A stretch of DNA of 64,000 nt, from contig JABWCE010000003.1 in the NCBI GenBank assembly GCA_013359235.1, positions 1 to 64,000 of the forward strand, in the 5' to 3' direction. Positions 44,908 to 52,973 of this stretch are shown here, in pieces. Under the pieces are notes generated by a model. The model was given only the letters and a program-made list of their open reading frames with translations, had not been told where the DNA came from and ran no database searches. Position 1 is the stretch's first letter. Each line of letters starts with the position of its first letter. Position numbers and translations under genes: made by a program. This DNA is from Bacteroidota bacterium (GTDB lineage Bacteria; Bacteroidota; Bacteroidia; NS11-12g; UBA9320).

Positions 44908-45062
44908 TTTATCGGGTTCAAAATTAAAATAGGTAAACTTAGGAAACAAATTGTATTGCTTTTCGTTTCCTGTGTTTTCGATTAATAGACTTTTTTTTCT
45001 GTTAAAGATTATTTTTTAACTTTTCTTTTATTTAATTAAAATCATTAGTTTTTTTGCTGTTG

Positions 45063-46163
45063 ATGACTCACGAAAAATTGAATTTTTCTTTAATTAAGCA
45101 CAATGAACTCAAATTGTTTTTAGTTTCGGTTTTCAAAAAAATAGGTTGCAGTACAAACCACTCAACACTTGCAGCCGATGTACTGCTAACAGCCGACTTG
45201 CGGGGAATTGATTCGCATGGGGCAGCAAGGCTAAAAGGTTATATAGCACTCTGGGAAAAAGGGAGAATAAATACAAAACCAAAATTTAAAATAATAAGGG
45301 AAAAAAACACTACAACTACCTTAGATGCTGATAGTGCTTTGGGATTGGTTTCAGCACCAAAAGCAATGGAAATTTCGATTGAAAAGGCTGAAAAATACGG
45401 TTCGGGCTGGGTTTCGGTTTGTAATTCAAATCATTTTGGCATAGCTGCTTATCACGCTATGAAAGCTATAGAAAAAAACATGATAGGCTATTCTGTTACC
45501 AATGCCAGCCCGCTTGTAGCACCTGCATTTTCAAGAGAGAGGATGTTGGGCACAAATCCAATTTGCTATGCAATACCCGCAGGAAAATATCCACCTATTG
45601 TAATAGACATGGCTACCTCTGCCGCTGCAAACGGAAAACTTGAAATTGCACAAAGAAAAAAATTACAAATAACACAAGGTTGGGTACAAACAGCCGATGG
45701 AAATACATCAACAGACCCTGACGAACTTAAAAATGGCGGCTCATTGCTTCCACTTGGAAGTAATGAAAATCTGGGCTTTCACAAAGGTTATGCCTTAGGC
45801 TCAATGGTTGATATTTTTTCGGGAGTTCTTTCGGGTGCCAATTTTGGACCATGGGTTCCGCCTTTTGTAAGTTTTATTGATGTTTTACCGAATTTGCCGG
45901 GTAAAGGAATTGGGCATTTTGTAGGTGCTTGGCAAATAGATGGTTTTAGAGAAATTGAAGAGTACAATATAAATATTGAGAAATGGATTGAAAGATTTAA
46001 AAAATCTGAACCAATTGACAAAAATGTTAAGGTTTTGATACCTGGCGAACCTGAACATTATTGCTATAAAGACAGAATTGAAAACGGCATTCCAATTATA
46101 GAAAATGTAATAACCGACCTGAAACAAATTGCAGAAAAATTCAAACTACATCATCCTTTTTAA
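45063..46163 (+). CDS. Malate/L-lactate dehydrogenase family (Ldh2) oxidoreductase
   Basis: About 366 residues from ATG at 45063 (an upstream TTG at 45054 is possible). It is the LDH2/MDH2 fold, unrelated to classical lactate dehydrogenase. The substrate Arg/His region is LRGIDSHGAARLKGY, the catalytic His is in SNHFGIAAYHAM, and the NAD-binding stretch shows MLGTNPICYAIP and DMATSAAANGK. It reduces a 2-oxoacid (malate, lactate, ureidoglycolate or a sulfonate analogue); the substrate is not deducible. It is followed by a small membrane protein gene and ung. Confidence 0.92.
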   Translation: MTHEKLNFSLIKHNELKLFLVSVFKKIGCSTNHSTLAADVLLTADLRGIDSHGAARLKGYIALWEKGRINTKPKFKIIREKNTTTTLDADSALGLVSAPKAMEISIEKAEKYGSGWVSVCNSNHFGIAAYHAMKAIEKNMIGYSVTNASPLVAPAFSRERMLGTNPICYAIPAGKYPPIVIDMATSAAANGKLEIAQRKKLQITQGWVQTADGNTSTDPDELKNGGSLLPLGSNENLGFHKGYALGSMVDIFSGVLSGANFGPWVPPFVSFIDVLPNLPGKGIGHFVGAWQIDGFREIEEYNINIEKWIERFKKSEPIDKNVKVLIPGEPEHYCYKDRIENGIPIIENVITDLKQIAEKFKLHHPF

Positions 46164-46166
46164 GAT

Positions 46167-46310
46167 ATGAATATAAAAAAATCGCAGATTTTAAAACTAC
46201 TTGTATTAGTAATTTTTGTTTTAATTATATTTCTCACCTTGTGGTTTGGTTATTTAAAAATAGTAAAGAAAAACAGTTTTAAACCTTCAGAATTTCACAA
46301 TGTCAAATAA
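46167..46310 (+). CDS. Small single-span membrane protein
   Basis: A 47-residue frame from ATG at 46167, 3 bases after the dehydrogenase stop, overlapping the ung start by 11 bases. After MNIKKSQILK comes a strongly hydrophobic stretch (LLVLVIFVLIIFLTLWFGY, about 11-29), then a basic polar tail (KIVKKNSFKPSEFHNVK). The positive-inside pattern and the tight spacing on both sides support a real gene. No family is recognised. Confidence 0.55.
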   Translation: MNIKKSQILKLLVLVIFVLIIFLTLWFGYLKIVKKNSFKPSEFHNVK

Positions 46311-46977
46311 TATTAAGCTCGACGAAAGTTGGTTGAATTACTTAGCCACTGAATTTGAAAAACCGTATTTTTCAGATATAAAAGCTACATTGATAAACGA
46401 AAAAAAAGCAGGCATTGTGCATTTCCCGCCATCATCATTAATTTTTGCAGCATTAAATCATACCCCATTTCACAAAGTAAAGGTTGTAATTATCGGACAA
46501 GACCCCTATCATGGCTTGGGTCAGGCAAATGGTTTGTGTTTTTCAGTAAACGATGGAATAGCAATCCCCCCTTCACTTGTAAATATTTACAAAGAATTGA
46601 AAAGTGATTTAAATATTGATATTCCGCAAAGCGGCAACCTTATACACTGGGCAAAAAGTGGAGTATTACTTTTAAATGCTATACTTACAGTGAGGGCAAA
46701 CCAGCCTGCATCACACAAAAATATAGGATGGGAAAATTTTACTGATAAAATAATTGAAACTATTAGTGAAAAAAAACAAAATATAGTATTTATGCTTTGG
46801 GGAAATTTTGCAAAAAGCAAAAAAAAACTAATTAATACATCAAAACATTTAATTCTTGAAACGGCACACCCATCACCATTTTCGGTTAATTACGGATTTT
46901 TTGGTTGTTCACATTTTTCAAAAGCAAACGACTATCTAAAAAAAAATAATATTGAGCCTGTAAATTGGGCTTTATAG
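46300..46977 (+). CDS. ung: Uracil-DNA glycosylase (family 1)
   Basis: A 225-residue base-excision repair enzyme that removes uracil from DNA. The water-activating loop is GQDPYHG (Asp68), with GLCFSV after it, and the DNA-intercalation loop is AHPSPFSVNYGFFG, where the catalytic His is present. Length matches the family. The start codon overlaps the end of the small membrane protein gene. It is followed after 88 bases by the DUF3127 gene. Confidence 0.96.
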   Translation: MSNNIKLDESWLNYLATEFEKPYFSDIKATLINEKKAGIVHFPPSSLIFAALNHTPFHKVKVVIIGQDPYHGLGQANGLCFSVNDGIAIPPSLVNIYKELKSDLNIDIPQSGNLIHWAKSGVLLLNAILTVRANQPASHKNIGWENFTDKIIETISEKKQNIVFMLWGNFAKSKKKLINTSKHLILETAHPSPFSVNYGFFGCSHFSKANDYLKKNNIEPVNWAL

Positions 46978-47065
46978 AGTTTATTTTAAAAAAAATCAAA
47001 AACTTATATACCCAAATTATTAACATTATTGGTAAACGTAAAAAGGCTTATTAATTTTGTCAGAT

Positions 47066-47440
47066 ATGGAAATTCAAGGTAGATTAATTACAAAATTACC
47101 CGAACAATCAGGTACAAGTGCAAAAGGAGAATGGAAAAAACAAGATGCCGTAATAGAAACACTTGAGCAATATCCCAAAAAAGTTTGTATAACTTTTTGG
47201 AGTGATAAGGTAGATGAGCTAAAAAAAGTTAATGACGGAGAAACAATCAAAGTGTATTTTGATATTGAATCACGCGAATACCAAGGCAAATGGTACACAA
47301 ACATCAAAGCATGGAAATTTGAACTTAGCGAAAAAAGCAATTTGCAAAATAACAACTCAGAACCTATAACCCAACCTGTAGCTGAAGAATTTGAAAATTT
47401 AAACAATTCTGATAACAGCATTGATGATTTGCCGTTTTAA
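47066..47440 (+). CDS. DUF3127 OB-fold-like protein with SSB-type C-terminal tip
   Basis: About 124 residues from ATG at 47066 (MEIQGRLITKLPEQSGTS); the TTG at 47057 adds three residues. The body matches DUF3127, a small single-domain family of Bacteroidota, with KGEWKKQDAVIETLEQYPKK, KVCITFWSDKVDEL and YTNIKAWKFEL. The pattern resembles an OB fold. The linker is polar and Asn-rich, and the protein ends in NSIDDLPF, which is the conserved partner-binding tip of single-stranded DNA-binding proteins. A role in DNA metabolism is therefore suggested by architecture and by the adjacent ung, but is not shown. Confidence 0.85.
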   Translation: MEIQGRLITKLPEQSGTSAKGEWKKQDAVIETLEQYPKKVCITFWSDKVDELKKVNDGETIKVYFDIESREYQGKWYTNIKAWKFELSEKSNLQNNNSEPITQPVAEEFENLNNSDNSIDDLPF

Positions 47441-47485
47441 AAGAGAAAAAAAATATTTATTGAACTTAAAATTATAAATAAGCCA

Positions 47486-47514
47486 ACTTATCCTCGTTGC
47501 AAACGAGGATAAGT
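47486..47514. repeat. REP-like palindrome, remote copy of 351-379
   Basis: Perfect 11-bp arms ACTTATCCTCG and CGAGGATAAGT around the loop TTGCAAA. It shares arm length, loop length and the CCTCGTnGCAAACGAGG core with the palindrome beside the transposase at 351-379. Between the copies, the fourth pair changes from A-T to T-A, a compensatory change. It lies 46 bases past the DUF3127 gene stop. Confidence 0.75.
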
Positions 47515-47570
47515 GATGGGGTTAATTAAGGAACTCCAGTTTGAAATCACTGTATTAAAGAAAAAACACA

Positions 47571-47691
47571 TTTGAACAGGGTTTGAACGTGAATACTCTC
47601 TCTTTTATACCCCTTAGTACCTCTTGTTCAACTACCGTTCAAGTAAATGAACCACGTATGAACCTATTTGTAACCTATTGGACATTTCGTT
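47571..47691. repeat. 11-bp-phased array of TGAAC/GTTCA half-sites
   Basis: TTTGAAC occurs at 47571 and 47582, GTTCAA at 47626 and 47637, TGAACC at 47648 and 47659, and AACCTATT at 47661 and 47672. All four pairs are exactly 11 bases apart, and the start points of the first three share one 11-base register (the gap 47582-47626 is 44). The order is two forward, two reverse, two forward half-sites. It is located 80-200 bases upstream of the promoter of the T9SS gene. Confidence 0.6.
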
Positions 47692-47772
47692 TTGCTTTTA
47701 TTTTCTGCAAAAAAATTTATCTCCCTTATAATTAGGATTTTCGCACAAAATTATTTATTTTAGTTTATACAT

Positions 47773-47805
47773 TTTGTTTTTCCCCACTTAACTATATTAT
47801 TTTTG
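47773..47805 (+). promoter_or_regulatory. Promoter of the islet T9SS gene
   Basis: TTTG at 47773-47776 and TATTTTTG at 47798-47805 are separated by 21 bases, matching the Bacteroidota -33/-7 pattern. The -7 element covers the first possible TTG start at 47803, so translation must start at the later ATG 47851. Confidence 0.65.
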
Positions 47806-47850
47806 TTTATCATTTTTAAAAAAATCATAAATTTAATTAGTTCTTTAAAT

Positions 47851-49338
47851 ATGAAAACAAATACCAAATCTTTGGGCTTCTTGGCGATAGCTGCCAAACC
47901 AAAACTGTTAGCTACTGTGAATAGCTGCAGAAGCAGAAGGAGTTTTTCTTTACTGCCTATCACATTGGCAGTATTGTTTTTCTTAAAAAGTACAGATGTG
48001 AACTCTCAATCCGGTAGCTCTGACACAAGCATTCCAATGCTTCGTCAGTTTGAAGTAAAATCAGCTGCTTTTGACAAGATGTTCAATAGCAACCTGCTTA
48101 TTTTTACATACACTAGAGATGTGACAGTTTTAAATGGTGTGAACCTAACTCCTGGTGTTAGGGTTTTATTTATGGACAAAAAAACTGGTCAGGTTATGCC
48201 TGCTCCAAAAGCTTTAACAAATGCTAAACATGTTTATATGTATGAAGGTAAACTCTTCTACAAATTAGACAGCACTAGTATTTATAGCTACGACCTTAAA
48301 AATGGCAGTATCAAGCTTTTACTTGCTACAAAAAGCCAAATTATAGGATTTTGGAACATGAGCAACGACCGTATTTTGGTTAACGTCCGAAACGGTGGAG
48401 TTGTAACCATGCCTTTATCCTTAACATCTAGAGCCACATCTCGTCTTGCAATTTATAATTACGAGACAGGTGAAACTATAGATATTTCAAACGAACCAAA
48501 TATTTACCAAGCATTTAGTGTTGGTGAAAAAATTGTGTTCTTTGAATCAGGTTACTGGTTTAATAAACCAGGTGTGTCATTTCGTGCAAACGTTTATGAT
48601 CCCGCAAATGACAAGGTTTACTCTAGAACCGACTTTAATGCCATAGGTTTGAATATCCCAACCTCCGACTCAACATTTATCCTTTGGTACGATCCTGTAC
48701 AAGGTGGTGGACGGAGAATGGCTGTGGTTAATGTTAACCAAGATTTAAACGGAACAACCTTTAACAGGGAAGATCGTTTAACAATGAGTGGTTTCTGGGC
48801 TCCTCCTATTGCTGGTAAGGATGGCGATATTGACCCCGCCTCTCCAAGTCCTTATTTCATGAATAATGAAATGGTTACTGGTGGTAATTGGTGGATTCAA
48901 AATCTAAAAACCAACGAGGTTAACAACAGACCCTATGACGAAGTTTGGGCAATGAACCTATCAACTTTTACTACTTCTTTTGTTGGTAAGTATCGCGACT
49001 ATGTTCGTGATTGGCCAATAACTGAAGGTTATGTAATTGATGGCAGGTTTGTTTCACCTGGTACTAATTGGTTTTACACAACTAAACTTTATGGCGAAAC
49101 TGGTGCAGTAAAAAACACCAAAATAGCCGGAGTCAGTGTTTACCCAAACCCTGCAGTTGGTTACACAACTGTTGATGTGCCTGAAAATGCCGATGTTGAA
49201 GTTTACTCTGTGACTGGTCAGTTGGCCTTTTCACAGAAGGTCTTCAACAGCGCACAAATACCTGTTAATTCAGGTATCAATATAGTAAAAATCAGTACTG
49301 GTAACCTAACCCAAACACTTAAAGTGATTGGGTACTAA
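47851..49338 (+). CDS. Secreted beta-propeller-like protein with T9SS tail, GC-richer than neighbours
   Basis: A 495-residue protein from ATG at 47851; the upstream TTG at 47803 falls in the promoter. The signal peptide is unusually long: about 30 charged or mixed residues (KTNTKSLGFLAIAAKPKLL, with RSRR) before the core SLLPITLAVLFFL and a cut near VNSQ (about 56). The next 370 residues show repeated four-strand units of a propeller (VYMYEGKLFYKLD, IYSYDLKNGSIKLL, LAIYNYETGETI, ANVYDPANDKVY). The type A sorting domain is at the end (VYPNPAVGYTTV, QTLKVIGY). Codons are richer in G/C than in neighbours, which suggests recent transfer. Function unknown. Confidence 0.82.
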   Translation: MKTNTKSLGFLAIAAKPKLLATVNSCRSRRSFSLLPITLAVLFFLKSTDVNSQSGSSDTSIPMLRQFEVKSAAFDKMFNSNLLIFTYTRDVTVLNGVNLTPGVRVLFMDKKTGQVMPAPKALTNAKHVYMYEGKLFYKLDSTSIYSYDLKNGSIKLLLATKSQIIGFWNMSNDRILVNVRNGGVVTMPLSLTSRATSRLAIYNYETGETIDISNEPNIYQAFSVGEKIVFFESGYWFNKPGVSFRANVYDPANDKVYSRTDFNAIGLNIPTSDSTFILWYDPVQGGGRRMAVVNVNQDLNGTTFNREDRLTMSGFWAPPIAGKDGDIDPASPSPYFMNNEMVTGGNWWIQNLKTNEVNNRPYDEVWAMNLSTFTTSFVGKYRDYVRDWPITEGYVIDGRFVSPGTNWFYTTKLYGETGAVKNTKIAGVSVYPNPAVGYTTVDVPENADVEVYSVTGQLAFSQKVFNSAQIPVNSGINIVKISTGNLTQTLKVIGY

Positions 49339-49344
49339 AATATT

Positions 49345-49373
49345 AGTCCCGAACGTATGTGAGGGGCTTTTTT
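49345..49373 (+). terminator. Probable terminator of the islet gene
   Basis: AGTCCC pairs with GGGGCT (one G-T pair) across a 12-base loop, followed by TTTTT, 7 bases past the stop. Confidence 0.5.
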
Positions 49374-49520
49374 ATACTGTCACGTCCTAAAAAAAGTTTA
49401 CAGTTTTTTAATGATAATCCTGATAAAAATTTACAATTCATAATTAATCCTGAATTGGGTTCACAAATGAATTTTTTCTTTTAAATTAAGTTATTTAACT
49501 TTCATTTTTTTGGTCCATTT

Positions 49521-49540
49521 TTTACACTTTTTTGTGTAAA
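49521..49540. repeat. Short hairpin between the islet gene and clpX
   Basis: TTTACAC and GTGTAAA form a 7-bp stem around TTTTTT. It is in the 282-base gap 49339-49620, which otherwise has no gene. This may be a clpX terminator on the minus strand, 80 bases past its stop. Confidence 0.35.
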
Positions 49541-49620
49541 CATATTTTATGACTATACAGTTTCAAAATAGCAATTGGATGGCAAAATATCACCAAAACT
49601 ATAAATAGCTAAAAAATTTT

Positions 49621-50829
49621 TTATGCAGCTTGTTCAAAGAATTTTGATACTTTTTTCAGAGCAAATTCAATTTTTATTTCAATTTGTTTGTTGTGAGTAG
49701 ATGGGGCTTCGTACATTGCATCCATAAAAATAGCTTCGCAAATGCTTCTTAATCCACGAGCACCAAGTTTGCAATCGTAGGCTGTATTTACTATTAAATC
49801 TATTAACTCGTCAGATATTACAAGTTTCTTTTTTTCAAGTTCAAATATTTTTATATACTGCTTTATTAAAGCATTTTTAGGTTCAACAAGTATTCTTTTA
49901 AGCGTAGGTTTATCAAGTGGTTGTAAAGTAGTAATCACAGGCAATCGCCCTATTATTTCGGGAATAAGACCATATTTACGCAAATCTTCTGCCGAAACAT
50001 TTTCGAGCAGGTTTTCGCTTTTTATTTTTTGATTTTTGGCTTTAAAACCTAAAGAATTTTTATTCAATCGCCTTTCAATAATCTTACTTATTCCCTCAAA
50101 AGCCCCGCCGCAAATGAACAATATATTCGAAGTATCAACTGCAATGTACTTTTGTTCGGGATGTTTTCTTCCACCCATAGGAGGGACATTTGTAATTGTG
50201 CCTTCCAATAATTTTAGTAAAGCTTGCTGCACACCCTCGCCCGAAACATCGCGTGTTATTGATGGATTGTCTGACTTACGCGAAATTTTATCAATTTCAT
50301 CAATGTAAATTATACCTCTCTGTGCTTCTTTTACATTGTAATCGGCAGCTTGCAAAAGCCTTGTAATAATGCTTTCAACATCTTCGCCCACATAGCCTGC
50401 TTCAGTAAGAACGGTAGCATCGGCAATGCAAAAAGGCACGTCAAGAATTTTTGCAAGTGTTTTGGCAAGTAATGTTTTACCTGTTCCGGTTTCGCCTATT
50501 AAAATAATATTGCTTTTCTCTAGTTCTACCTCATCATCTTTCTCATAAAGCAATCGTTTATAATGGTTGTAAACTGCAACCGATAATGCTTTTTTTGCAT
50601 CATTTTGACCAATTACCCATTTATCAAGATGTTCTTTTATTTCTTTAGGTAATAGTGTTTTTAAATTTTTGTTTTTAATTTTTTTGTCATTTGTTGAATT
50701 TTGGTTTTCTTCAACAATTGTTACAGCTTGCCTCACACAGTCATCACAAATATTGCTACCAACGCCTGATATTAAAATACCAACCTGATTTTTGGGTCGT
50801 CCGCAAAATGAGCATGAAAGTTTTTCCAT
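49621..50829 (-). CDS. clpX: ATP-dependent Clp protease ATP-binding subunit ClpX
   Basis: A 402-residue AAA+ unfoldase. The N-terminal zinc-binding domain has two CxxC pairs (CSFCGRP and CDDC). Walker A is [12 protein letters not shown], the pore loop is [10 protein letters not shown], Walker B is [10 protein letters not shown]. The ClpP-contact region and sensor 2 (ARGLRSICE) are also present. It unfolds tagged proteins and feeds them to ClpP. It lies 8 bases after clpP, in the tig-clpP-clpX order known from many bacteria. Confidence 0.96.
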   Translation of the reverse strand: MEKLSCSFCGRPKNQVGILISGVGSNICDDCVRQAVTIVEENQNSTNDKKIKNKNLKTLLPKEIKEHLDKWVIGQNDAKKALSVAVYNHYKRLLYEKDDEVELEKSNIILIGETGTGKTLLAKTLAKILDVPFCIADATVLTEAGYVGEDVESIITRLLQAADYNVKEAQRGIIYIDEIDKISRKSDNPSITRDVSGEGVQQALLKLLEGTITNVPPMGGRKHPEQKYIAVDTSNILFICGGAFEGISKIIERRLNKNSLGFKAKNQKIKSENLLENVSAEDLRKYGLIPEIIGRLPVITTLQPLDKPTLKRILVEPKNALIKQYIKIFELEKKKLVISDELIDLIVNTAYDCKLGARGLRSICEAIFMDAMYEAPSTHNKQIEIKIEFALKKVSKFFEQAA

Positions 50830-50837
50830 AGTTAAAA

Positions 50838-51503
50838 TTATACAACTTTTTTTACCAGCACTTCATCAACTATTCCGTATTCTTTAGCTTCCTGCGATGT
50901 AAGCCAATAATCGCGATCGGCATCTTTTTCAATTTTTTTGTATGGTTGCCCTGTGTGTGTTACCAAAATATCATAAAGTTCTTTTTTTAATTTTTGAATT
51001 TCTTTAACAGTAATTTCCATATCAGAAGCCTGACCTTGTGCTCCGCCCAATGGCTGGTGTATCATTACTCTTGAATGTTTCAAGGCTGTGCGTTTGCCTT
51101 TTGCCCCTGCTGCCATCAGCACAGCAGCCATACTTGCTGCAATTCCGGTACAAATTGTACTTATATCGCTTGTTATATATTGCATGGTGTCGTATATACC
51201 AAGTCCGGCATAAACAGAGCCTCCGGGTGAATTAATATATATTTGAATATCACGTCCGGGATTAGTTGAATCTAAAAACAACAATTGCCCGATTACAATA
51301 TTTGCAACCTGGTCATCAATACCGGTACCGAGAAAGATGATTCTATCCATCATCAATCTCGAAAAAATATCCATTTGCGAAACACGCATTTCTCTTTCTT
51401 CAAGAATGTATGGCGTCATGTTTTCAATATAATGGTCAACAAGACTGCTACTAATACCTAAATGTTTTACGGCATATTTTCTGAATTCATTTCCGTTGTT
51501 CAT
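50838..51503 (-). CDS. clpP: ATP-dependent Clp protease proteolytic subunit ClpP
   Basis: A 221-residue serine protease subunit that forms the double heptameric barrel. The catalytic residues are Ser124 ([10 protein letters not shown]) and His149 (HSRVMIHQP), with an Asp near 198 (KDADRDYWL). It starts at ATG 51503, 12 bases after tig, and is followed by clpX. Confidence 0.96.
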   Translation of the reverse strand: MNNGNEFRKYAVKHLGISSSLVDHYIENMTPYILEEREMRVSQMDIFSRLMMDRIIFLGTGIDDQVANIVIGQLLFLDSTNPGRDIQIYINSPGGSVYAGLGIYDTMQYITSDISTICTGIAASMAAVLMAAGAKGKRTALKHSRVMIHQPLGGAQGQASDMEITVKEIQKLKKELYDILVTHTGQPYKKIEKDADRDYWLTSQEAKEYGIVDEVLVKKVV

Positions 51504-51515
51504 GATTTTATTATT

Positions 51516-52895
51516 TTAATGATTATGATGATGGTTATGTTGTTTTATAATTTCATAAAAGCCTTCAACAGTGGTTTTTTCTTCTTCAATTGTAACAATA
51601 TTTTTTAAATGATTGATTACAGCACGTTGAAAAGCAATTTCGCCAACTTTATCCATAAATCTTTTATCTTTTTTTTGTTTTTCGGCAAACTCTTTTACCC
51701 ATTCAAAATCAGGGTTTGGAATTCCGTAATTTCTCAACAAATTAGCCGAATAACCAAGTGCTGTTTGATTTATTTCCTCATCGCTTACTTCTATTGAAAA
51801 CAAATTTATCGCCTTTTCCTGAATAAGTTGATATCTTAATCCATTTGATTCTACTTCATATTTTTTTTCAGTATTTTCAGGGGTATAAACATTAGGATGA
51901 GCAGATGAAAGCCATTTTTTCAAAAATTCATCAGGCAATTCAAATGAATGTTTTTCCATTATCAAATGCTCAATTTCATGTTCAAAATGGTTTTCGCTTT
52001 CGTATTTGTAATACGTTTCTACATTTTCTTTAACTTTTGTTCTGAATGTATTTTCGTCAGTAACTACACCTTCACCATATACTTTATCAAATAATTCCTG
52101 ATTGATTTCGGAAGGAGAAAATTTCTGTATATTTTTTATTTCAGCTTCAAATTCAGAGTTGAGGTCGTTTACTCCTTCTTTAGGCAAGCCAGTAACAGAA
52201 CTAATAATTGCTTCATTATTGTTCAACATTTTTTTAAGGTTTACAATTATTTTATCGCCGGTTTTTACACCAGCAAACAATTTTCTTATTTCATCATCTT
52301 TTACCAGTTCAGGAATTACAGTTGTTTCTTTATTGCTTACTCCCCCATCAACAGGTTTGTGGTCTGCATCAAGTTCGGTTAAAGATATAAGAATACTATC
52401 AGTTTCGGCTTCGCTTATTTCTACTTTTTCTAAAATCCCATATCTTTTGCATAGGTTATTTATTTCGTCTTCAATATCTTTTTCAGCTATTTCAATAACA
52501 TATTTTTTTACAACATCCTTATCGCTTATGTTAAAATCAAAATCAGGAGCAAGCCCAAGGTCAAATGCAAATTTAAAATCTTCAGTTGTTTCAATATTTA
52601 TTTCAGATTTTTCGTCAATCAAAAGCGGCTGCCCAAGTATATCAATTTTATTTTCTTTTAGGTAATTATATAGGTTCTCAGTTGCTAATTTATTTATTTC
52701 TTCAGCTAAAACTGGTTTGCCGTAAAGTTTTTTTAACATCCCAATTGGAGCAGTTCCAGGTCTAAAACCGGGTATATTAGCCTTTTTGCGATAATTTTTC
52801 AATTGTTCATCAACTTTAGTTTCATAATCTTCTTTCCCAAGACTCACAGTAAGCACTGCATTAAGTTCATCTTTTTTATCGTATGTTATGTTCAT
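51516..52895 (-). CDS. tig: Trigger factor chaperone with His-rich tail
   Basis: A 459-residue ribosome-associated chaperone. The N-terminal ribosome-binding domain has KANIPGFRPGTAPIGMLKKLYG, which includes the signature loop. The middle (about 150-250) is divergent and not clearly an FKBP-type prolyl isomerase, as is usual in Bacteroidota. The C-terminal helical arms follow. The last residues are IIKQHNHHHNH, a cluster of His that could bind metal. It is the first of tig-clpP-clpX and lies 78 bases after the NicO-like gene on the same strand. Confidence 0.93.
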   Translation of the reverse strand: MNITYDKKDELNAVLTVSLGKEDYETKVDEQLKNYRKKANIPGFRPGTAPIGMLKKLYGKPVLAEEINKLATENLYNYLKENKIDILGQPLLIDEKSEINIETTEDFKFAFDLGLAPDFDFNISDKDVVKKYVIEIAEKDIEDEINNLCKRYGILEKVEISEAETDSILISLTELDADHKPVDGGVSNKETTVIPELVKDDEIRKLFAGVKTGDKIIVNLKKMLNNNEAIISSVTGLPKEGVNDLNSEFEAEIKNIQKFSPSEINQELFDKVYGEGVVTDENTFRTKVKENVETYYKYESENHFEHEIEHLIMEKHSFELPDEFLKKWLSSAHPNVYTPENTEKKYEVESNGLRYQLIQEKAINLFSIEVSDEEINQTALGYSANLLRNYGIPNPDFEWVKEFAEKQKKDKRFMDKVGEIAFQRAVINHLKNIVTIEEEKTTVEGFYEIIKQHNHHHNH

Positions 52896-52973
52896 TTTTT
52901 AATATTGCAAAATTAGTTTTAATCAAAAGGCTTACCAAACGTATTAAAAATTCAATTTGTAATTTTCTTCATG

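Larger units (their letters stand above)
47441..47850. other. 410-base intergenic region with palindrome, phased array and promoter
   Basis: The longest gene-free stretch in the window. It holds a REP-like palindrome (47486-47514), an 11-bp-phased array of TGAAC/GTTCA half-sites (47571-47691) and a good promoter (47773-47805). The remainder is AT-rich with no reading frame worth noting. Confidence 0.8.

Noticed and set aside
45788-46127. Two minus-strand frames inside the Ldh2 dehydrogenase gene
   Set aside because: They overlap conserved parts of the dehydrogenase and overlap each other; no domain or start signal.
51516-51545. His cluster at the end of trigger factor as a cloning tag
   Set aside because: The sequence is HNHHHNH with Asn interruptions in native context and its own downstream genes, so it is natural.
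52102-52665. 187-codon open frame antisense to trigger factor
   Set aside because: Shadow of the tig gene: Ser/Phe/Ile-rich composition and no recognisable domain, while tig is certain.
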